Positions 14,101 through 26,100 of a DNA stretch of 64,000 nt are shown in pieces (the first letter of the stretch is position 1; each line of letters opens with the position of its first letter). Origin of the DNA: Takifugu bimaculatus (taxonomy: Eukaryota; Chordata; Actinopteri; Tetraodontiformes; Tetraodontidae); NCBI GenBank assembly GCA_004026145.2, contig CP034991.1, positions 9,218,592-9,282,591 of the forward strand, in the 5' to 3' direction. Below the pieces are notes generated by a model. That model was given only the letters and a program-made list of their open reading frames with translations. It did no database searches and had not been told where the DNA came from. Position numbers and translations under genes: made by a program.

Positions 14101-17100
14101 CTTAAAGTTCTTGAGAAGGTGGTGGTGACTCAGTTACTGGAGCACCTGCAGAGAAATAGCCTGTTTGAGATGTTTCAGTCAGGCTTTAGAGCTCATCACA
14201 GCACAGAAACAGCACTTCTTAAAGTTACTAATGATCTTCTTATAGCTTCAGATCATGGATTGGTCTCTATGCTGGTTCTGCTGGATCTCAGTGCTGTGAT
14301 CACAGCATCCTGTTACAGACACTGGAACGTGTGATTGGCATTAAAGGGACAGCACTAGACTGGTTTAGATTGTAATTATCAGATAGATACCAGTTTGCTC
14401 ATGTCCATGGCATTCCCTCTTCATACAGTAGGGTTAGCCATGGAATTCCACAGGCGTTTGTACTTTTGTACCAATCCTTTTCACCTTGTTCATGCTTCCC
14501 TTCGGAAACATTATTCAGCAGCATGGAATATATTTTCATTGTTATGCTGATGACACTCAGCTAAATCTATCCATGAAACCAGAGGAGACAGAGAAGTTAG
14601 TGAAGCTTCAGACCTGTCTTAAAGACACAAAGTCCTGGATGTCTTCAAATTTCCTCCTCCTTAACTCAAGAAAAACTGAGGTCATGGTGTTTGGTCCTCA
14701 ACCTCTCAGGGATAGATTAGATCACATGATCACTCTGGATGGTATCTCATTAACATCTAGTCTCTCTGTGAGGAATCTAGGAATCGAGGAATCTAACTTT
14801 TGACCAAAATCTGTCCTTCAAGTCACACATTAAAACAGTCTCTAGAAGTGCCTTTTTTCACCTGAGGAACATCAAAAGGAATTAGGAAACTACTGACGCT
14901 GCATGATGCTGAAAGGTTAATCCATGCATTTGTTACTTCCAGGCTGGACTATTGTAATTCTTTATTATCAGGGTGTCCAAACAACTCTTTAAGAAGCCTC
15001 CAGTTGATCCAAAATGCTGCAGCCAGAGTTCTGACAGGTATTGACAAAAGAGATCACATTACCACCGCTACTGGCGTCTCTTGATTGGCTGCCTGTTAAA
15101 TTTAGAATAATTTTTAAAACCCTTCTTTTGACCTACAAGGTCCTCAGAGGCCTAGCTCCATCCTACCAGCTAGAGCTAGTGACACCTTATCATCCCAATA
15201 GACCGCTCCGCTCTCAGAATGCTTGTCTACTTGTGGTTCCCAGAGTCTCTAGAGGTAGAATGGAGGGCCGAGCATTTAGCTACCAGGCCCACCTGCTATG
15301 AAACCAGTTCCCTGTCCAGGTACGGGAGGCTGACTCCATCTCTACTTTTAAAATTAGGTTTAAAACCTACCCCTTTGAAAAAGTTTATTGTTACTAATTC
15401 TGTAGTTCCAGTTACTGTCATAGACAGACAAATTATCATACTTAGGGGGTCGTCTAATCATTAGGTCACATCTTAGTTATGCTGTTATAGGCCGAGGCTG
15501 CGGGGCCCAGAAACATGATCACCTGACAGGCCTCTGTAACCCCACTGGGTCATGGTTTCCTCTCCTCTCCTCTCTTCTCCTCCCCTCTCTTCTCCTCTCC
15601 TCTCCTACCTATTCTATCCTCTACCTTTCCTCCCCCCTCTCCTCTCTCTCTACCCAGCCGGCCATCAGCAGGAGGGTCTCCCTACATGAGCCTGGTCCTG
15701 CTCAAGGTTTCTTCCTGTTAAAGGGGAGTTTTTCCTTGCCACTGTTGCTTGTCTGGGGTTAGGCCCTGCTATTCTGGAAAGCGCCTTGAAACAATTTTGA
15801 TTGTAAAACATGCTTAATAAATAAAGATTGATTTGATATGATTTGATTTGCTCCAATGGAAACCAAAGGCCTAACCCTGACAGAGTGGAAAAAGGGAAGT
15901 TAAGGATGCCCCTGTAGCCTGATCCTGAATAGAAAGACCAAAGCACCTATTGACAATGTTCCCTCTAAGCTGCGCGCTTGCGCAATCGCGCACTGCTTGC
16001 ACATACTCAGCACATAAGAAAATCTATGCAGCGCACAAAATAAAATTCAACAGAAACGTATTAATTAATATTTAACGCAAATGCTAATCCCTTATCATGG
16101 CAAAACAAACGGGCAGAGCCACATCCACTCATCAAGCCAAAGTAAAAAAGAAATGCAATTCTTTTAAGATGGAATGGCTGTTGGATTGTGTGCAAATAGA
16201 AAAACAAGCAGTGAAACTCTTCCTAGGACTCTTTCAGGACTCTTCCTATGGTTAAAGCAGGACTCTCACATATAACATAGTACACATCTCATGAACAACA
16301 AGATTTTTGTCTTTTTCATTTTATGTGCTGCTGTCATTTGATTCTTTTAATAAGCCATGTAACGTGCTATGATCCAAGGTTTTGAACAAGCATGATACTG
16401 GTGTGTGGCCACAGCGTACCCATCTGATGTTGCTCACAGTGGTCCTCAGTGTGCTCAGGGAACTTGTGTGTCTGCTCAGACACATGAAAAATTAGAGGGA
16501 ACATTGCCTATAGACTACCACTCTTGTAAAACTTGTCAGAATCTACATCCATGTTGTGAGTTGGTGGTCATTTTACATTTACTTTTTCATCATTTAGCAG
16601 GTCCTTTATTCCAAACGACTTAGAGTGAGAGACATAATCAGCTACTATGCAATCGAGACCAATGTGAATAAAATACCTTACAGTCCTAAACTACCTGGCA
16701 CAATTACATCTACCTACTAACAGTGCAGAGCTATGGAGTAGTGAATTGGGATATAAATGCTGCATTTTGGACCATCTGAAGTGGCTTTACCACACAATTC
16801 AGCATAACTGTTAGAAGTGAATTGCGGTATTTAATGCAGATCACATGACTTGTACAACCAGCAGTTGTGCTGGACATTATCTTCATGAATCACAGTAGCT
16901 GGGATAGCATTCTCAGGACTGCTCTGAGATTTTTCTATGTACTGATAGCAGCTTTAACACATGTAACACAACAATTGATATTGTATGTAACTTTGTCAGA
17001 AATACTCTCCAAATCACCATCCCAGTCATTGCAGTCAAAGGACTGCAGAAGCCAGAACCTACACACACCTCCAGAGGACAGATAGGACTCAGAAGATATG

Positions 17101-20100
17101 GCGGGTGGCAGCGGGGGATGTTTTTGAGAACAGAATAGTGTTTGATGAGGTGTACCTCTGTTCTTTCTCTCTCTGAATCTCTTGGCTGATATTATTGATT
17201 CTGCTTTGAAGTTTTATGCGTCTCTGTTCAGGAGGGAGGTGGCTGCAGTCTGCCGGAGCCAAGCCCTGAAACAAATTTTGAAACTACATTTACAAAATTC
17301 AAATATGACCACATAACACATTAACTGTAATGGAACATGTGCAAAAAAGGTGCAATGCTCACCAGTTTCAGTGACAGCTGTCAGGGGTAAACAGGGGTAA
17401 AACATCATCAAAAGTGATTTTATACATCTAGACATTTAAATAAATATACACACATTAACATAAACCCACATCTTACACACAAATTTATTTGTATACACAT
17501 GCATTTTTAAAAAGTAAAAGCACATATAAAAACATATATTTATATATAATACCCCTCGCTTGAGACTGCGAAAACACTGTTTCCTTCTTGTCCTGGAGCC
17601 ACACATCATGAAGTCATTCAGCTGCTGGGTGATAGGTGCTCTACAGGCAGGGGGGGGGCGTTGCAGATTATGAGCTGGGGCCTCTGGGGAAGGCAAGATC
17701 GGGGGTGGGGGTGGGGGCTGGTGGGGGGATGAGAGCAGTCTCAATAGCTGCAGTAAGAGGGAGAGCTGTTGTCAGTGCAGCCAGATTTGAGAGTGTTTAT
17801 TTGCATAAGCATCAGCTTTATGTTCAAACCTTATTTTTTCGTATAAAGGGCCATCTTTTCTTGCTTTGTCTTCGTCCTTCAGCTCGATTATCAAGGTAAC
17901 TGGATTCCGAAACTGCTCCGTCTGATGGTGGCACTATAGTCCTGGAATGCCACATCACCTGGAGGGTCGAATCCTGATTTATACACCTCCGCTACCTGCT
18001 GGGTGTCCTAACCATGCAAACACAATTATTTTAAACATTGTTTGTACTGGTATTGGTATTACTGAAAAAAGATACAAAAACAAAACATGGTGAGAAGCAG
18101 GATGTGTTTTTTCTTGTTTGGCCTTTTTCCATCTACTATCCAAGGAGACTCACCATCCGGGGCTGAACACTTTCAGCTGCGTCCATCATGGCATCCAGGC
18201 AACGGCTCATAACAGGGAGAACCTTTCTCTCAGTATCCACTAACAAACGCATGCCTTCGCATATTCTCTCAATGCGCCTCTCCTCCATGTCCTGGATACG
18301 CTACAAACACAGAAACACAACATTCCCTGACCTTCACCTTTCTCGGAATAACCAGGGCTATGTCACAGTTGTGCTATCTTACTTGGTATATAACGGGAAC
18401 TAGGGTGTGGTAGTGCTGGTACTGGTCATGGTTAAACTGGCTTAAACTGGACAGATAGTCTTTCCTAGACTCTTCAGCAGCTTCTTTCTTCTGTTGAGCT
18501 GTCTGATGAGCCTGAGAGTGATTAAAATTTGTTCAGAACTTTGTTATTTTTCTGAGAAGCATGCCATCTGTCAAAAAACCTGCTTGGTGGAGGTAATGAT
18601 GTAGTGAAAACACTTCTCTGGCTGGTATTAAAAAACCTGAACTGCTAGAAATCTTGCCATTACCATATTTTCATGACTATAAGGTGCACCTAAAAGCCTA
18701 GAATTTTCTAAAAAATCGACGGTGCACCTTTTAACCCGGTGCGCCTTTTGTATGGATTACGGTAATATTGGTTAATTGCGGCTACCGTAGTCAGTAGGCG
18801 TGGCCGAAGTAACAGCAGTAAGAGTGATAAATAGGAATTCTAGTTCAGTCCCAAACCATTTCTGTCTGTAAAGACCCCAAAATGGCTCATTGGCAAGAGA
18901 ATTTAACGTGAACGAATCAATGGTACGGAAGTGGAGGAAACAACAAGACGACCTGCGCCAGGTGAAGAAGACTCAACGGAGCTTCCGAGGAAACAAAGCC
19001 AGAAGTGGATTAACAAAGGAACTCCAGCCGCTAGATATTGGTGTCAACAGGGCATTCAAAGCTAGACTGCGAACTGCGTGGGAGCGTGAACACACGTTCA
19101 CCAAGACGGGGAGACAGCGTCCGAGCTTTCAGGAAGGCAGGGATTGTCAATGAAATGCCAGACAACACCAGCGACACTGACCCTGATGACGACTGTGACG
19201 AGACGGAGCCGGCCATGTTGGACGCCGTATTCGCACAACTGTTCAATTCGGACACCGAAGAAGGAATTCGAGGGATTCCTGAATGAGGAATGAACTGATA
19301 AAGTTAGCTTTACGTGTTTCTTTTGTGTGTTTACAACTTAACAAGGCTGGTCATACTGTGAATATGGACATTACCATTTGAACAACGTTGTTATATTGCT
19401 ATTGTTATATTGCTATTGCTATTGCTTTGCACTACTTCGAGAGTTACCGTATATTGTGTTTGCACTAACGTTTAAATTACCGCAACGGTACTACGTGATA
19501 AAAATGTTGCACTAAATCGAAGATTTATTAAACCCCACTATCCACTTGTGATAAAAATGTTGCACTGCCTGTTATAACTCGCTGTTTTACGCGAAAACAC
19601 TACGTCACTCGGGAAAAATAATAAAACGGCTGTTTATTCATTTGGGAGTGAATGGAGTTGTGAGAACGCCGGTTTGTATTCTATTAATAAAGTTTGACTG
19701 ACTTATCTGACTGTTTTATTGACATTCCTTTTAGCGCAGCTTGATCTAGTGAATGCGTCATGAAACGACAGGCACTACGCAGTTTCTATGCTATGCGCCT
19801 TATAACACGGTGCGCCCTGTGTATGAAAATAGTTCTAAAATAGGCTGTTAATTGAAGGTGCGCCCTATAATACGGTGCGCCTTATGGTTGTGAAAATACG
19901 GTATATTTGATCCAGACGTGATCTTTAACTCAGACATTAAATATTGTTATAAATTTTATGCAATTACATAAAAATCAGGTTTTCCCCAAAATTATCTAAA
20001 AATAGTTATTTTTTAGCTTTCCACACATAGGTTAAAAAAGATCTTACCTTCAAAGTGCAGCGCTGAGGGAGATAAGATATCACAGACAGTTAAACATAAA

Positions 20101-23100
20101 TCATGTCTCAGATGTCAAGGTGATTCTCGATGGCTGTTCTCAGGCATCCAGTTGTTAGCATTAAGCAATACATGGGGAAATCAAATCAAATCTATGTTGA
20201 GGCCTTTAATATGTGAGTGCCTATAATCATCATTCAATCAAAAAGAACCACTGCTTCTGAAACTGTTTGCTAACTGACCAAATCATAGAAAAAATAAAAG
20301 AAATTTAGGATTTGATGTCTACCACTGTAATCAGAAAGCACAAAGAGTAGAGTTTCTACTACTTCTAATGTGACTGTATCTACCTTCTCTCCATCTGTCT
20401 TGTTGTCAAGGTCAATTCTGTTGCAGATGTGCTGTGCTCGCTCTGCCTCCTTACAGTCTCGCTCAAACCGCCGTTTACTCTGAAAAAATACGAAGTAAAC
20501 ACCAAAATAACTAGATCATCAACCTCAACATTAGCATTTATTGTGGGCTTGAAAGTGTTCAAAAAATGTAACCATGCAGGTTGTCAAATTGTAGTGGATG
20601 TGGAATTATTCTTGTAGTTCATGAGAGTGGGCTCAGCCCTCTTTATCAGTCATCAGGAATGCACACCTACGAATAAAGTTTTCCAGCCCTTTTGCTCTGT
20701 ACTCTCCTGGTAAGATATTCACTAAAACCCTGTTTTTGTTTGTTAAAACCATAAACTTGTAAATTGAATGCTCTCCAGTCACTAGTAGTGACATTGTTTC
20801 AACAACCTATGGAACCATCTCACCAGCTTTACACCTTTCTCTCACAGAAATCATTTGGATATGAATTATTACTTTACATCTCCTATGTTCTGTAGGACAT
20901 TTTAAAATATATGTATAACAATAAATGAAAGTATACTTCATCCAAATTCTTTATTCTTACAATATTGCCTAGGTAGGTTTGTAATTGTCACTTTTATTGA
21001 TTATATGAATGTGGTATCTGACATTATCCAATTGGAGCGGGACATTTGGTTGTCTCTTCCAATCCTGTCACAGCTCAGTGACTCACAGCTCAGCTCACTG
21101 TCACTCACATTACAGTAACAGTGTGTCCACTCAAAGAAATATACTAAAATCTATACTAGAATCTTTATCGCCTACTCATTGACACTAAATATGCGCTGTA
21201 AAGCCTAAATGGCACGGCTAGAATTAGTCAACCTTGTATTTCTTTGCACCTACTTTCCGCAAATAAGTACAACTTGGATTTATGAATAACATAAAATTAA
21301 ATTTTTTAAACACCATCCACATCTTTTCCACCCAATTCCAATCCTTTGAAAATTATGTGATCAGCCGTGATTTCCCAAATACTTGATCAGATCAGGGAAA
21401 CCCGTTGCTTTTGGAGTTGATGGAATCATAAATAATAGAGAAAAAAGCCAAATGTAGGATAGTGTTGCCATGTCCAATATGTTTTATGCCATTTCTTTGT
21501 GTTTTGTTCTCTTGGTTCTCTTCACTGGCCAACTCCCTGCCTATCGCAAGCAACTCCAGAGGTTCTTGGGTTGCCAATTTCTATCTGTGCTTTATTGAGG
21601 ACTATAGTAAGGTGGTAGCACCTCTTACTAGCATAACCTCCACTTTAAAGGCTTTCCAGTTGTCCAATGAGGCTGAAGTGGCATTCTGCCAGATGAAGTC
21701 CCTATTTGCCTGCATCGCTGCAGGAAGGTGTCGGGTCGGGTCCGCTCCGCCCTCCTACATGCTTCCTCACAGTACCAGAGGCAGGCCAACCTTCACCATG
21801 TTCCAGCCCTGTCCTATCTGCCAGGCCAGGGAGTCTCGCTTTCCTCTAAGGATCTCTCCCTCCAAGCTGACTCCCGGAATCTCATTCCTCATTTTCTCGC
21901 ACCATTTGTGATTGACCAGTATTGTCAACCCCTCCTCGGTTCACATCAAGTTGTCTCCTTCACTCAAGATTCGTCCCACTTTCCTTGTCTCTTGAATTAA
22001 ACAAGTCTCTGAGTCGGATCTGGTCCCTCCATCCGAGCACCCGCCTCCACCTGCATGTTATTGATGGTGGCCCAGCTTAAATGGCACATTCCTCGCCACC
22101 ACATCTGGGATAACAGTCCTCTGTGCACCTTATACTGGGATCATCCCAATAAGCCTTGGTAGGGTGCCAGGATTCGCCCATTGACGGGGAGGGTGCTGGG
22201 ATGTGCAGGTCAGATTTGTTTTTGCTTTGTCCCCTTTTTTTTTAATACTCATTTCCCTTATCTGTGCAGGCTGGATTTCTCCAACCCCCTCTTCTGGAGT
22301 TTGTCACCTGCTGGTTGCGAGCGCATCAGGAGCAGCTGTATTTATCTCTGGCCCTGCCAGTTTGTCGCTTTAACTCCATGTGGTAATTGCGTACCGTCTC
22401 CTGTTCTCATTCTTATAGAGAGAAGCTAGAGTTTTGATTTCTGTTTCTTTGATTGCCTTTTGTTTTGTTTCCAGCCTCAGCTGCTACGCTCAGTTTCATT
22501 TTCTGGGTCCAGCCTGCTCTGGGCCACACCTGCAAGTTTTGCTTGGTGCTCTTTTTCTAGTTGACTAATCCTTCCGTTGGCAAAGGACTTTTCTGATCGT
22601 GGTCTGCATTGTGGGTTTAGTGTCCTGTCGCACTTCTGCCTTAACAGAGGCACTGGCATGGCCAGTGTGTTTTGTGCCATTTGTTTGTCTTTGGTTTTCT
22701 TGGTTCTCTCTCTAGGGGTGTGGTGGATTAGCTTTTGTACCGTTTGTTTGTGACTGTTACACTTGCAGCTATTTATCAATCAACACTCTTCAATAGCCAC
22801 TGCCTGCTGTTCACCAGCATCTGATCGTTTGTTCTGTCTTGTGGTAAACGTGCGTCAGCAGTGTCCTCATGATTCGTACCTTAGAGTAATTTTGTTCTTT
22901 TTTTCACACCTCTTCCTAGGCCACCACGCACCTCTCTTTCGGAGGAAGAACCTGCACTTCATGCACCTCACTTTCCACCGCACAGTGCACTGTAATCTCA
23001 GTTCAATTAAAGTCTTGTTTAAGCACTGTCAGCTGTTGTGTGTCTCCTTACGGGTCCAGTCTAAACTCTGTGTGTAACAAGTGTATCTACATGAAATATT

Positions 23101-26100
23101 TTATTTCTCTTGCCATAGCTTATTTAATACTTATGTTATCTGTAATGTTTGGTTCAGGGTACCCTCTCTAAAAGCTAATAGAGTATAAATACATTTTAAA
23201 ATGACATAATACAATTTGTGGTTTAGCTATTTGACCACTGTGCTTTGTAAAGTGCTGTGTGTGAGCCACCTGGTACGAGCCAACTGGACAAATCTGTTCC
23301 TATTCAAGTAATAAATGTGATGTTAAAAGTCTGGCTCATCCATTTGAGCACAATAAATTCCAACTCAAGTAAATCTTGACTGTGTATTCAGACCAACATC
23401 ATAACTATTTACACAGTTGTTATGATGTTGGTCTGAATACACAGTCCACACTTAAACTTTGAATAAAATTGGAATTATACAAATTAGCATGGTGATCGGT
23501 GCTGAAAGATCACCCACAGTTTCCAGTTGTTTCCAGGAATTCTCAATGTGCTGTTGGGCACGACGACCATCTTGAAAATGCTGTAAAAATAAAAAACACG
23601 AATAACTTGCTGATGACAATGTTGCAATTTTTACAATTTGCAAACCATATTTTGACATAAAATTGTAGAGTGTGTTTGCGCAGTTGTGTGCATGCGTATG
23701 TGTATGTACGCACACTCTTTCTCTCGGTCTTCAACTCCTGAGTGTATCTCATCAGTTCACAAACTACCTGGGAGTTCAGGTTTTCAGATAGTTCTTCTTT
23801 CTGAATTGAAAGTTCATGCAGTTGTCGAAGAGTCGCAGCAAAGGCCAAACACCATGTGTACCTTTACCAACCAATCAGAGAAAGGATAACAAAAATGTTT
23901 CAACAATGGAGACAATACCACTCACAGAAAATGGCAGAGAGCAGGGAAGAGCAGGTTAAGAAAGCACTTAACGTTTACAGCAGAACTACTCATCCTCTAT
24001 TAGCTCCTGAGTTTCACACACAGCCAATGTAGCAAATGCAGAATGTATTGTTTGCAAAATATCAAGAGGACACAAGAAAAAAGTCATTCATGGGTAAATC
24101 TCTACTTTGTTGCTTCCAGAACTCCACTGCATTTAAAAAACCCAAATGTTTCCATAAATACAGCACCCTCTACAGACACATATTGTGCTCTATGGGGTGC
24201 AGCAAAGGATGGCAATTTAGATGGTTCAGCATCTTTCACATTTTGTAGTCCTGGAGAGTATTTAAACAACTAAGGAGCTCATGTTCTAGTTAGAAATTAT
24301 GAGTGTATATTTCCTTGTGTGAGGGGTCCATAGAAAAGAACACCTAACACTCTGAATTACTTCTATTTTCTCCTCATGTCTGCATCCCCCATTCCAAAAT
24401 AGCCTGAAAATAGATTTATTTTTTTCCTGGCAGGAGAAAAGAAGCCAAAATGATTCTTGTAGCACTGACTGCAATTAGATTTTTTTTTAAAATTTATCAC
24501 GATGTCAATTCCTGAAATTAATAAAACCTTCAAAGATGGGAGCAGCTATGTTACTGTGCAGAACCCTACTCCCAGGCCTAGCACTCACAAGAAGATATAT
24601 TATAGGTGTACACACTAATTTAGATATTTTGTTCTTTATAAAGAAACGTTTAGCATATTAAGGTCTAATCTAATCTAGTTTTATTTATTTATGGAAAAGA
24701 AAGTGAGTTGATTACAGAGAAATAACAAAATAAGCCTTATTTTACTCAAAGAAATTAACAAAATGTATCTTGTAACTCAGGTGAAAAGGCAGGGCACCTT
24801 ACACCTTAATAGCTATGTTACAGCTTAATAGCTATTTAGCTGTAAAAACTTCAGTGAGATGCTTCTTGTAGCCCAGTCAAACACATCAGTCTTTAACATT
24901 GGCGTGTTGAGGATTCTTTTTCTAGAATGCTTCATTTTATTCATGCCAAACATATACCCTGTTAAAATGTCCCAATAATTCTGTTTAGCCTCATCTGTCC
25001 AGAGAACATTATTCCGTAAGTAGTGATTTTTGTCTCTTTCAAATGTTAGTCTGATCTTCGTGTTTCAATCAATCAGAGCAGTTTTCTCCTTCCACACCTC
25101 CCATGAAAGTTCACCATGTGCACATTTACCATCAACAGTAACAAGAGTTGGAGGTCCCATGATGACATCTTAGGGCTTTTGATGAGTTGTTTCAGCATCA
25201 TGTGGTCTGTGCTCAGGGTGAAAATGCTTGGACAAGCAGACATGTTTGTTTTCAAAGTCCTACACTTAAATTTTAAACAGTGGAATGGCTGATTTTAAAT
25301 TATTTGGAGATCTTTTTAATTTTCTTACCAGACTTGAACACCACTATAATCACTGGTGGAATCAGATTTCCCTTTTGATTTCGCCAAAGTGTTCATTCTC
25401 ACACAGTCAGGACACCAAACTAAATATCTGAAGTTTAAATAGGGTTACACTCCATCAGAAAGCAGAGTTAAAATTCTCAAGTGCACCTGATGGGATACAC
25501 CTTTGTTTGCCATTTAATTGGACTTTTTTTTTTATTAGACCAACCTGCTTTCATCCTCTCTCCCTCTCTTTATTTGATACTTCTTGGAAAGGCTCCTAAG
25601 TAGGAAGACAAATACATATGTTATTAATCTCATTAAAGGTACAATAATACATAAAACCAATATAAAAAATATATAAAGAACAAACACTCACCCACACACA
25701 TACATATTTTCTTTCTTTATATTTTTTTCTTGACTGTACCCCTGAATGAGACAGCTCAATGCAAGGCCCTACGTGAGCATTTGGGGGCAGGTACCTTGCT
25801 CGTGGATACCTTGGTCAGTGCTCCAAAGGTGTCCAGGCACTTCTGCTTACTACTTGAACACCCAGTTCCCTACAGACTGAGCTACCACCACACAAATATA
25901 TACTAGCGGTATACTTGCTATACAGAAGTTGTATAGCAAGACATAAAATACATACTGAATATCTGTATACGTAACCTTACACGTGCACAGACACACAAAT
26001 GTTAAAATGAGGATCATTTGAATATTATACTGAGGATCAGTATGATGACAGGCACAAACAGCTGGGTTAACAAAGATAATGACAAGAACAATGTTTTTAC

